A stretch of 7,059 nt of DNA, taken from assembly GCA_017559045.1 (NCBI GenBank), contig JAFYTB010000241.1, positions 1 to 7,059 on the forward strand, written 5' to 3'. Every line of letters begins with the position of its first letter. Position 1 is the first letter of the stretch. Shown piece after piece: positions 1 through 5,459 of the stretch. This DNA comes from Eggerthellaceae bacterium. GTDB lineage: Bacteria > Actinomycetota > Coriobacteriia > Coriobacteriales > Eggerthellaceae. A program made the translations under genes and the position numbers. The notes below the pieces were generated by a model that was given only the letters and a program-made list of their open reading frames with translations, was not told the DNA's origin and made no database searches.

Positions 1-56
1 AGCTTGCGAAGGCAGAGGTCACCGCTCGTTCTCAGCGCATTATCGCCGAGCTGTAA
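1..56 (+). CDS. C-terminal end of an unidentified protein (partial)
   Basis: The reading frame starting at base 3 is open to a TAA at 54-56 and encodes the tail LAKAEVTARSQRIIAEL. The tail is charged and probably helical. A strong intrinsic terminator follows 28 bases after the stop, which supports this being a real gene end. Seventeen residues are too few to identify the product, and the rest lies outside the window. Confidence 0.6.
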   Translation, partial: LAKAEVTARSQRIIAEL

Positions 57-84
57 GCTGGTCTGCTAGGTTCGACCAACGAGT

Positions 85-121
85 CTGGGCTCAACTGGCA
101 GTTCAGTTGAGCCCAGCTTTT
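85..121 (+). terminator. Rho-independent terminator of the upstream partial gene
   Basis: A perfect 13-bp stem (85-97 with 104-116) closes a 6-base loop and is followed by C then TTTT. It lies directly downstream of the partial gene and upstream of the convergent def gene, so it ends rightward transcription. Confidence 0.85.
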
Positions 122-129
122 GAAACGAA

Positions 130-182
130 AAACGGGGCAAGATCGCCGTCGCGTTGAGGTGCGACAGGATCTTGCCCCGTTT
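130..182 (-). terminator. Rho-independent terminator of def
   Basis: A 15-bp stem (130-144 with 168-182) encloses a loop containing a second 5-bp stem (148-152 with 161-165). Read leftward, the stem ends in a run of five T residues, so it fits termination of def, whose stop is 26 bases away. Read rightward the T tract is broken by GG, so it may act as a weaker backup for the upstream gene. Confidence 0.8.
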
Positions 183-207
183 GGTTTTGCCGGGTTGGCG
201 ACTGGTG

Positions 208-627
208 TTACACCAGGAGACCGTTGCAGTGGTCGATTGCGTGCTGGACGATCTGAGCGTTCCAGTCGGTAAGACGACGGGTGCGCTTGACGAACTCGCC
301 GTTCTCGAGAGAGTCATACTCGACGGTGATGCGCTTGAAGCGACGCACCTCGGAGTCGTACTCGAGGCTCATGCAGCCTTCGCTGGTCTTGTAGGGGACG
401 ATAGCCTGCTTGATGACCGGGTTGAACATGGTGTAGAGCTTGTCGTTGTATTCGTACACGATGATGTTCTTCAGGGCGCCGATCTGATTAGCGGCCAGGC
501 ATGCGCAGTTGTCGTGCATGGACTTCATGGTGTCGATGAGGTCTTCCATGACGTCGAGATCTTCGAGGGTGGCCGGCTCGGAGGGCTGCTTCAGAAACTC
601 CTCGTCCTTGACGATTTCTTTGATCAT
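208..627 (-). CDS. def: Peptide deformylase family protein with an altered catalytic motif
   Basis: 139 aa. It belongs to the family that removes the N-formyl group from nascent proteins, using a metal held by one Cys and two His. It resembles the short (~136-140 aa) deformylase-like branch of Gram-positive bacteria, with a typical start MIKEIVKDEEFL. Motif 1 is CLAANQIG (residues 43-50, Gln48). Motif 2 is EGCMS (83-87, ligand Cys85). Motif 3 is QHAIDH (128-133, ligands His129 and His133). The catalytic Glu expected after the first His is Ala130, encoded by GCA. I chose the ATG at 627 because the family begins there. An in-frame ATG at 669 would add 14 residues unlike the family, and neither start has a strong Shine-Dalgarno. 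The gene is monocistronic with its own terminator. The family assignment is firm. Whether it is an active deformylase is doubtful, and a second, canonical def elsewhere in the genome would be expected. Confidence 0.88.
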   Translation of the reverse strand: MIKEIVKDEEFLKQPSEPATLEDLDVMEDLIDTMKSMHDNCACLAANQIGALKNIIVYEYNDKLYTMFNPVIKQAIVPYKTSEGCMSLEYDSEVRRFKRITVEYDSLENGEFVKRTRRLTDWNAQIVQHAIDHCNGLLV

Positions 628-703
628 TGGCGGTCCAATCTGTATGGGGCCGACACGATGCGGGTGCATCGGTGGGGCCTTGTGCCTTCATATGAGTGGA
701 TCC

Positions 704-709
704 ATTATA
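704..709 (-). promoter_or_regulatory. Candidate -10 box for def
   Basis: Read leftward this is a perfect TATAAT, about 77 bases upstream of the chosen def start. No good -35 hexamer sits 16-18 bases upstream; a perfect palindrome (721-734) occupies that position instead, so the promoter could be controlled by a bound protein. Confidence 0.5.
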
Positions 710-720
710 CGCCGTTATTG

Positions 721-734
721 CCGCATCGATGCGG
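721..734. repeat. 14-bp perfect palindrome upstream of def
   Basis: CCGCATCGATGCGG is a perfect palindrome lying where the -35 region of the predicted def promoter should be. It is a possible operator. The same core also occurs by chance inside coding sequence (around 2882), so specificity is uncertain. Confidence 0.35.
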
Positions 735-779
735 GCGGAGCTTGCTTTACATGCCCATGACGTGTCGATGCGAATGCCC

Positions 780-807
780 TTGCGTCCTGCGGGTGGTACG
801 TTATAAT
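780..807 (+). promoter_or_regulatory. Promoter of tRNA-Gly
   Basis: A -35 like TTGCGT (780-785), a 16-bp spacer and a perfect -10 TATAAT (802-807) place the transcription start near 814, about 34 bases before the mature tRNA. Confidence 0.65.
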
Positions 808-823
808 GGCGAACGCTAACTCA

Positions 824-842
824 CGGCGCTCTATGAGCGCCG
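824..842 (+). other. Hairpin in the tRNA-Gly 5' leader
   Basis: CGGCGCTC (824-831) pairs perfectly with GAGCGCCG (835-842) around a 3-base loop, ending six bases before the mature tRNA 5' end. It would form in the precursor transcript removed by RNase P. It has no T tract and is not a terminator. Confidence 0.5.
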
Positions 843-847
843 GGCAA

Positions 848-922
848 GCGGGCGTCGCCAAGTGGTAAGGCCCCAGCTTCCCAAGCTGGTATTCGCGGGT
901 TCGAATCCCGTCGCCCGCTCCA
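848..922 (+). tRNA. tRNA-Gly (anticodon CCC)
   Basis: A complete cloverleaf is visible. The acceptor stem GCGGGCG/CGCCCGC has seven pairs. The D arm is GCC-AAGTGGTAA-GGC. The anticodon stem CCAGC/GCTGG carries the loop TTCCCAA, giving anticodon CCC. The T arm contains the GGTTCGAAT signature. The discriminator is T, and CCA is encoded at 920-922. The acceptor pairs and U73 match bacterial glycine tRNAs. It decodes GGG codons. It is transcribed alone, from its own promoter to the terminator six bases downstream. Confidence 0.97.
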
Positions 923-927
923 ACGGT

Positions 928-964
928 AAAAAACAACTCCGCCATCGAGGCGGAGTTGTTTTTT
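928..964. terminator. Bidirectional terminator between tRNA-Gly and galE
   Basis: A 10-bp GC-rich stem (934-943 with 949-958) with loop ATCGA is flanked by six A residues on the left and six T residues on the right. It therefore has a U-tract in either direction. It ends the rightward tRNA transcript and the leftward galE transcript, whose stop is at 996-998. Confidence 0.9.
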
Positions 965-995
965 GTTATGGGGTATTTGATTTGCGTGCGAGCGC

Positions 996-2141
996 TTAGG
1001 CTTCTTCGTATCCGTAAGGATTCGTCGACTGCCAGCGCCAGCTGTCTGCGCACATGCGATCCAGATCGTATTCGGCAACCCAACCCAGCTCTTCTCGCGC
1101 CTTATCGCAGGCTGCGTAGTTCTCGGCGATGTCGCCAGCGCGACGGGGTTTGATCTCGTAAGGAAGTTCCTTGCCGCAAGCACGCTCATAAGAATGGATG
1201 ACATCGAGAACGCTCGAACCCGTGCCCGTGCCCAGATTGAACACGCCAACACCGCGGCGACTTCCGCAAGGTGCAGGTTCGGCGGCGATGGCGTCGGGGC
1301 CGCTCGGTGCGCCCGTGCCTACGCGACCGCCCATCCAGTCGAGTGCCGCCACGTGGCCGCGTGCGAGGTCGACGACGTGGATGTAGTCGCGCACACCCGT
1401 TCCGTCGGGGGTGGGGTAGTCGTCTCCGAACACGCCGACGCTTGCCAGGCGACCGACGGCAACCTGTGCCACGTAGGGGACCAGATTGTTGGGCAGACCC
1501 TTCGGATCCTCGCCGATGAGGCCGCTCTCGTGAGCGCCGATGGGGTTGAAATAGCGAAGCAGCACGACGTTCCACTCCGGATCGCCGATGTGCAGGTCGG
1601 TTAGGATGCGCTCGAGCATGCTCTTGGTCTGGCCATAGGGGTTGGTTGCCTCACGCTTGGGGCATTCCTCGGTGATGGGCACGAAGGCGGGCTCGCCGTA
1701 GACAGTTGCACTCGAGCTGAAGACGATGTTCTTCACGCCGTAAGCACGAGCTACGCGGCACAGTACCAGCGTACCGGCGACGTTGTTCCAGTAGTACTCG
1801 AGGGGCTTGGCGACGCTTTCGCCAACAGCCTTGAGACCGGCGAAGTGGATGATGGCATCGATGTCGTGGCTCTCGAAGATGCGCTCGAGAGCGGGCTCGT
1901 CGAGGATGGATGCCTCGTAGAAGACGACGCGAGCCTGGTCTTCAGCGCTGGGGCCGATGCCTGCGATTTCGCGGATGCGGTCGATTGCCTTTGCGTTTGA
2001 ATTGCTCAGGTCGTCGACGATCACAATGGAGTAGCCGCGCTCAAGCAGCTCAACGCAGGTGTGGCTGCCAATGAAGCCGGCGCCGCCGGTAACTAGAATG
2101 CAAGTATCGGCAGGTGCTTTCGCAAGGCTTTTGTTGGTCAC
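996..2141 (-). CDS. galE: UDP-glucose 4-epimerase
   Basis: 381 aa, a cytoplasmic short-chain dehydrogenase-type enzyme that interconverts UDP-glucose and UDP-galactose using bound NAD. The NAD-binding motif GGAGFIG is at residues 19-25. The active-site SSSATVYG is at 142-149. The YxxxK pair is Tyr169/Lys173 in NPYGQTK. The substrate-binding segments YFNPIGAHESGLIGEDP (197-213) and PRRAGD (332-337) are intact, as is the C-terminal WRWQSTNPYGY. The start is GTG at 2141: read leftward, the Shine-Dalgarno GAAAGGG (2148-2154) sits six bases upstream. The protein is longer than the usual ~330-340 aa. The excess is about a dozen N-terminal residues and a Gly/Ala/Pro-rich insert (about 272-298) between ALDWMGG and GVFNLGTG. 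Divergent from pgm, whose product supplies the glucose-1-phosphate for UDP-glucose. It ends at the terminator shared with tRNA-Gly. Confidence 0.95.
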   Translation of the reverse strand: MTNKSLAKAPADTCILVTGGAGFIGSHTCVELLERGYSIVIVDDLSNSNAKAIDRIREIAGIGPSAEDQARVVFYEASILDEPALERIFESHDIDAIIHFAGLKAVGESVAKPLEYYWNNVAGTLVLCRVARAYGVKNIVFSSSATVYGEPAFVPITEECPKREATNPYGQTKSMLERILTDLHIGDPEWNVVLLRYFNPIGAHESGLIGEDPKGLPNNLVPYVAQVAVGRLASVGVFGDDYPTPDGTGVRDYIHVVDLARGHVAALDWMGGRVGTGAPSGPDAIAAEPAPCGSRRGVGVFNLGTGTGSSVLDVIHSYERACGKELPYEIKPRRAGDIAENYAACDKAREELGWVAEYDLDRMCADSWRWQSTNPYGYEEA

Positions 2142-2159
2142 GGTGCGCCCTTTCTCGCG

Positions 2160-2195
2160 TTTTGAGCATCGTTGGATTTTTGAGCATCGTTAGAT
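2160..2195. repeat. Two tandem 18-bp repeats in the galE-pgm promoter region
   Basis: TTTTGAGCATCGTTGGAT (2160-2177) is followed immediately by TTTTGAGCATCGTTAGAT (2178-2195). The copies differ only at one base (G2174/A2192). They lie 19-54 bases upstream of the galE start codon and 57-92 bases upstream of the pgm start, so they may be tandem regulator sites or a duplicated promoter element (each holds TTGAGC). Confidence 0.8.
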
Positions 2196-2201
2196 TAAAG
2201 T
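2172..2201 (+). promoter_or_regulatory. Weak candidate promoter for pgm
   Basis: TTGGAT (2172-2177), an 18-bp spacer and TAAAGT (2196-2201) form a weak sigma-70-like promoter. On the opposite strand TTTAAT (2199 to 2194) matches five of six -10 bases for galE but lacks a clear -35. The two predicted -10 boxes overlap, so the genes may share control. The assignment is tentative. Confidence 0.3.
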
Positions 2202-2251
2202 TTACCTTACCATCGGGGTGTATATCCAAGGCATCATATAAGGAGCGAAAC

Positions 2252-4024
2252 ATGACGAACGCCTTTCGCCTGCTTGACGAGTGGCTTGATCGTGCTCAGG
2301 ACGAAGAAGTGCTTGCCGAACTGGAGGCAATGCGTGCAGCGGAAGACGAGTCTGCGGTAGCAGATGCGTTCTTCCAGGATCTCGAGTTTGGAACGGCTGG
2401 CCTGCGCGGCATCATCGGCGCGGGTACGAACCGTATGAATGTATATACGGTTGGTCGAGCGACGCAGGGTTTTGCTGATTATCTGGTAGCTAATTTCGCA
2501 GCACCTTCTGTGGCTATTGCGCGTGACAGTCGTAACAAGGGCGAGCTGTTTGTGCGTGTTGCGGCCGAAGTGCTGGCTGCCAATGGCATTACGGTCCATG
2601 TGTATCCTCGCGTCGAGCCGACGCCGGCTCTCTCTTGGGCGGTGCGCTGCCTTGGTTGCAGCGGCGGCATTTGCATGACTGCGAGCCACAATCCGGCTGC
2701 CTATAACGGCTATAAGGTTTACGGTCCTGATGGCTGCCAGATTACTACCGAGGCTGCGAAGGCCATTTCGAATGCCATTCAGTCGGTCGACGCCTTCCTT
2801 GATGTGCGCCGCATGGACTTCGATGCCGCCATTGAGGCGGGTCTGGTGAAGTGGATCGACGACGTCGTGCTTGATGAGTACATCGATGCGGTCGCCGCGG
2901 AGTCCCTTGAGCCGGCGAGTGCTGGATTGAATCGTCGTTGCGACGGCGAGGGTGCAGCTGAGCTTGGTGACCCCGAGGCTGCTGCAGGTGAAGCTGCGGT
3001 TGCGAATGGGACCTGCACTGGCCTCAAGCTTGTCTACACTCCGCTTAATGGTTCGGGTCTCGAATGCGTGGGTCGCATCCTCGACCGTGTAGGCGTGACC
3101 GACGTGACGCTTGTTTCTGAGCAGGTGTCGCCCGACGGCGATTTCCCCACGTGTCCGTACCCCAATCCCGAGGAGCGCGCGGCGCTGCAGAAGGGTTTGG
3201 AGTTGTGCGAATCCGTGCGACCCGATCTGCTGCTTGCAACCGATCCCGATGCCGATCGCGTTGGCATTGCCGTGGCTGATGGCGATGGCTATGCGCTGCT
3301 TTCCGGAAACGAAGTGGGTATTCTGCTGCTTGATTACGTAGCGCGAAAGCGTGTGGCACGTGGCGAAGACCTCTCTCGCGCCATGGCGGTGACCACCATC
3401 GTGTCGTCTGCCATGACCGATGCGATTGCTTCCGAGTATGGCTTCGAGCTGCGTCGCGTGCTGACGGGCTTCAAGTACATTGGCGAGCTTATCGGTGAGC
3501 TTGAGGCAGAAGGGGAGGCCGAGCGATTCATCTTTGGCTTCGAGGAGAGCTACGGCTATCTGAGCGGTTCGCATGTGCGCGATAAGGATGCCGTGAATGC
3601 AAGCATGCTTATCTGCCAGATGGCGCTTGATTGGAAGAGTCGTGGTTTCAACTTGGCCGAGGCCATGCGTTTCCTCTACGAGAAGCATGGCTTCTACCGT
3701 AATCGCACCATTTCGCTTTCCTATCCTGGTGCGGAGGGTGCTGCTCGTATGGCTGACATCATGACTGGATTGCGCGCATCGGCGCCTGCTGAGCTGGATG
3801 GCTACGTTGTCGAGCGTGCGCTTGATTACGCCGGTGGCGTGGACGGCCTGCCTCCCGCTAATGTGATTCAGTTCGATCTGGTTGGCGGCGACAAGCTTAT
3901 TGTGCGTCCGAGTGGAACTGAGCCGAAGATCAAGCTCTATCTGTTTGCGCGCGGTGAGACCGATGCTGAGGCTGCGGTAAAACTGGATGCCTTCGAGGCA
4001 GCCGGGCGTTCGCTTCTGGCATAG
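2252..4024 (+). CDS. pgm: Phosphoglucomutase/phosphomannomutase (alpha-D-phosphohexomutase)
   Basis: 590 aa cytoplasmic enzyme that moves phosphate between C6 and C1 of a hexose, most likely glucose. All four family sites are present: the phosphoserine loop TASHNP with Ser145, the magnesium loop DPDADR (331-336), the sugar-specificity loop GFEESYGY (429-436) and the phosphate-binding loop RPSGTEPK (552-559). The GEES-type loop and the ~580-590 aa length resemble PgcA-type mutases of Firmicutes. I chose the ATG at 2252 because AAGGAG (2240-2245) lies six bases before it and the family N-terminus begins there. An upstream in-frame ATG at 2114 would overlap galE and adds unrelated residues. Residues about 222-257 form a Gly/Ala/Glu-rich low-complexity insert between the first and second domains. 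The gene ends at a strong terminator. Glucose versus mannose preference cannot be read from sequence. Confidence 0.93.
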   Translation: MTNAFRLLDEWLDRAQDEEVLAELEAMRAAEDESAVADAFFQDLEFGTAGLRGIIGAGTNRMNVYTVGRATQGFADYLVANFAAPSVAIARDSRNKGELFVRVAAEVLAANGITVHVYPRVEPTPALSWAVRCLGCSGGICMTASHNPAAYNGYKVYGPDGCQITTEAAKAISNAIQSVDAFLDVRRMDFDAAIEAGLVKWIDDVVLDEYIDAVAAESLEPASAGLNRRCDGEGAAELGDPEAAAGEAAVANGTCTGLKLVYTPLNGSGLECVGRILDRVGVTDVTLVSEQVSPDGDFPTCPYPNPEERAALQKGLELCESVRPDLLLATDPDADRVGIAVADGDGYALLSGNEVGILLLDYVARKRVARGEDLSRAMAVTTIVSSAMTDAIASEYGFELRRVLTGFKYIGELIGELEAEGEAERFIFGFEESYGYLSGSHVRDKDAVNASMLICQMALDWKSRGFNLAEAMRFLYEKHGFYRNRTISLSYPGAEGAARMADIMTGLRASAPAELDGYVVERALDYAGGVDGLPPANVIQFDLVGGDKLIVRPSGTEPKIKLYLFARGETDAEAAVKLDAFEAAGRSLLA

Positions 4025-4040
4025 CGATAAACAACAGCAA

Positions 4041-4103
4041 AGGGGCGGCTTTCGTGAACTGAGCCTTGCGGGGTTTAGTTCATTTAAGCCGCCCCTCTTG
4101 TTT
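4041..4103. terminator. Terminator of pgm, possibly shared with the convergent gene
   Basis: An 11-bp GC-rich stem (4041-4051 with 4086-4096) is extended by an inner stem (4054-4060 with 4077-4083, one G-T pair) and a 16-base loop. The rightward transcript continues CTTGTTT. The leftward reading leaves the stem into CCCTTTGCTGTTGTTT, so it may also end the convergent unknown gene. Confidence 0.75.
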
Positions 4104-4164
4104 GACGGGCTTGGGTTTATGGATGCGCTTTTCTCACATGCTGTGGCTAGGTGCCAGGGGCTGC

Positions 4165-4632
4165 CTAGCGAGCGACCTTTTTCATGAGGGCCCAGGCGCG
4201 CTGCTTTCCATCCTCGGATTCGAGCATGTGTTCAAACGAGGAGAAGGCCAGGCAGGGACGTCCAAGTGGGCGGGCGATGTCGTCGAGGGTGATCGGTGTG
4301 CGATATGCCTGCGAAATGATATTGGCAGCATGTGCATCTGCGGCGATCACCAGTAGGGGGTCGAGCCCTTCGATAAGCGTGAACGCGTCGTGGGGTCCCA
4401 GCTGTCCGCCGTCGAGGGTCGATGTTGTGGCGAAAGAGCAGCAATCGTGCCCGTATCCGAGCTTGCTCATTGAGTTGCCAAGTGCCGATTTCGCATGCGA
4501 GCTGAGGCCCTTCGGCTCGCTGCCAAGTATGAGCACAAGCTTGCGCCCGTCTCCTTCGACGAAGTCGCCATAAAGCTCGAGAGTGTCGTTGGCGGTTACC
4601 TCGAAAATGTTACAGCTGGCAGAATAATTCAC
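4165..4632 (-). CDS. Conserved-looking hypothetical protein divergent from the nikR operon
   Basis: 155 aa, soluble, with no signal peptide or membrane segment. I do not recognise a named family, although the sequence has the feel of a protein shared among Coriobacteriia. A hydrophobic strand followed by a Gly-rich turn, KLVLILGSEPKGL (31-43), suggests an alpha/beta fold. A second strand is DPLLVIAADAHAA (91-103). The C-terminus is helical, EDGKQRAWALMKK (140-152). The cysteines are C7, C64, C65 and C127, with the pair inside GHDCCSF. The start is GTG at 4632, with a leftward Shine-Dalgarno AAGGA five bases upstream. The gene is convergent to pgm and divergent from the small His-rich gene and nikR. 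A palindrome overlaps both predicted promoters, which points to shared, perhaps nickel-linked, control. The function is unknown. Confidence 0.75.
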   Translation of the reverse strand: MNYSASCNIFEVTANDTLELYGDFVEGDGRKLVLILGSEPKGLSSHAKSALGNSMSKLGYGHDCCSFATTSTLDGGQLGPHDAFTLIEGLDPLLVIAADAHAANIISQAYRTPITLDDIARPLGRPCLAFSSFEHMLESEDGKQRAWALMKKVAR

Positions 4633-4640
4633 ACGAATCC

Positions 4641-4669
4641 TTGAAGTTTGTTCTCGCTCGCACTATTAA
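4641..4669 (+). promoter_or_regulatory. Promoter of the small His-rich protein/nikR operon
   Basis: TTGAAG (4641-4646), a 17-bp spacer and TATTAA (4664-4669) fit a sigma-70-type promoter. The start would lie near 4676, inside the palindrome described separately, and leaves a leader of about 77 bases. Confidence 0.55.
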
Positions 4670-4687
4670 TTGCAATCATAGCAATTA
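4667..4687. promoter_or_regulatory. Candidate operator (NikR?) in the divergent promoter region
   Basis: TAATTGC (4667-4673) and GCAATTA (4681-4687) are perfect 7-bp inverted arms separated by seven bases. The palindrome overlaps the rightward -10 (4664-4669) and contains the leftward extended -10 (see 4675-4683). NikR is encoded two genes downstream and its family binds AT-rich inverted repeats, often at its own promoter. The link to NikR is inference, and the arms do not match the E. coli GTATGA half-site. Confidence 0.5.
4675..4683 (-). promoter_or_regulatory. Extended -10 for the leftward unknown gene
   Basis: Read leftward the sequence is TGCTATGAT, an extended -10 (TGn plus TATGAT, five of six matches). 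Extended -10 promoters can work without a strong -35, and none is obvious here. The start would be near 4668, about 36 bases before the GTG. Confidence 0.45.
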
Positions 4688-4752
4688 TCCGTTTGCGTGA
4701 TGCCGTGCTACTGCGTGGCGTGCCGACGGAAACGATATAGAAGGAGACGCGT

Positions 4753-5007
4753 ATGTGCACTAATGGAGTCAATACCGGTCAGTTCGAGCATATGATTGAG
4801 CAGATTGACGACCATATCAAGCTTGAGCGTCACTGGGTTCACAATCTTGCCCATATGGCGGGCGATGCTGGTCTTCCGACCGTCGATGACAAGCTTCATT
4901 CCGCGCAGCTTCTGCTCGATGAGGTTCGTGCTCTGCTGGCGGACGCCAAGGATGCGCTTGAGGACGATGCCGAAAGCGCCGACGGCGTGGTTATTAGCCT
5001 GGTATAG
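4753..5007 (+). CDS. Small His-rich helical protein encoded upstream of nikR
   Basis: 84 aa, no family recognised. The start ATG at 4753 has a strong Shine-Dalgarno AAGGAG (4741-4746) six bases upstream, and the gene stops 18 bases before nikR, so they are very likely cotranscribed. The protein appears all-helical and soluble. Six His occur in 84 residues (13, 21, 27, 30, 34, 49), and H27-x2-H30-x3-H34 would lie along one helix face, with Cys2 near the N-terminus. The second half is acidic (LADAKDALEDDAESADG, 62-78). This composition, beside a nickel regulator and a hydrogenase maturation gene, suggests a metal-binding accessory role such as nickel buffering or delivery. That role is inference, and an unrelated structural function is possible. 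Confidence 0.8.
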   Translation: MCTNGVNTGQFEHMIEQIDDHIKLERHWVHNLAHMAGDAGLPTVDDKLHSAQLLLDEVRALLADAKDALEDDAESADGVVISLV

Positions 5008-5025
5008 CGAAAAGAGGGAAGGGCG

Positions 5026-5448
5026 ATGGCCAACGAACTCATGAGATTCTCGGTTGCAATGCCCGAGGATCTGCTCATCCGATTCGACCGTCTGGTTTCG
5101 CGTCGCGGTTTGGCCAAGAATCGCAGTGAGGTCGTGCGTGACCTTGTGCGCGATGCGCTGGTGGAGGAGGAATGCTCGATGCCGGGCATTGAAGTGATGG
5201 GTACGCTTACCATCATCTTCGACCACCATGCATCTGATCTGCAGGAGAAACTGCACACCATCCAGCACGACTACTTCGACAACATCGTGAGCTCCATGCA
5301 CGTGCACGTCGATGCGCACACCTGTCTCGAGGTCATCGTGCTTCGTGGCGAGACGGGCCTTGTGCAGGATATTGCCAACCTTATCCTGGGTACGAAGGGC
5401 GTGCAGAACGGAAAGCTCGTGGTTACCACTACGGGACGAATGGCTTAG
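5026..5448 (+). CDS. nikR: Nickel-responsive transcriptional regulator NikR
   Basis: 140 aa. A DNA-binding repressor that senses Ni(II), forming a tetramer in the known family. The N-terminal ribbon-helix-helix domain spans about residues 1-48 (MRFSVAMPEDLLIRFDRLV, then NRSEVVRDLVRDAL). The C-terminal ACT-type metal domain follows. The four nickel ligands of E. coli NikR (His76, His87, His89, Cys95) align with His81 in TIQH, His92 and His94 in MHVHVD, and Cys100 in HTCLE, so nickel sensing should be intact. The length matches the family (about 130-140 aa). The start ATG at 5026 follows a purine-rich Shine-Dalgarno (GGGAAGGG). It sits between the small His-rich gene and hypE, which fits control of nickel uptake or hydrogenase functions. 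The palindrome at 4667-4687 is its most likely local target. Confidence 0.95.
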   Translation: MANELMRFSVAMPEDLLIRFDRLVSRRGLAKNRSEVVRDLVRDALVEEECSMPGIEVMGTLTIIFDHHASDLQEKLHTIQHDYFDNIVSSMHVHVDAHTCLEVIVLRGETGLVQDIANLILGTKGVQNGKLVVTTTGRMA

Positions 5449-5459
5449 CGTTCTGAACA

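Noticed and set aside
154..819. A 221-codon rightward open frame across def and its upstream region
   Set aside because: It is antisense to the deformylase-like gene and runs through its promoter region. Its Val/Leu/Asp-rich composition is typical of a reverse-strand shadow.
715..1252. Leftward open frames covering the tRNA-Gly gene (peptides with GDGIRTRE and GRRDSNPR)
   Set aside because: These strings are the familiar spurious translations of the reverse strand of tRNA genes; the tRNA is complete.
2234..3688. A 484-codon open frame antisense to pgm
   Set aside because: It lies wholly over a well-supported mutase gene, has no recognisable domain and no ribosome binding site of note. Codon bias of the sense gene leaves few stops on the reverse strand.
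4146..4169. Hairpin GCTAGG...CCTAGC overlapping the stop of the leftward unknown gene, considered as its terminator
   Set aside because: No T-run follows in the leftward direction (CACAGCATGTGAG), and the stem has an internal bulge. The shared terminator at 4041-4103 is a better candidate.
4708..5319. A 203-codon leftward open frame over the small gene and nikR
   Set aside because: It crosses two genes with good ribosome binding sites and covers nikR, whose nickel ligands are clear. It is a shadow.
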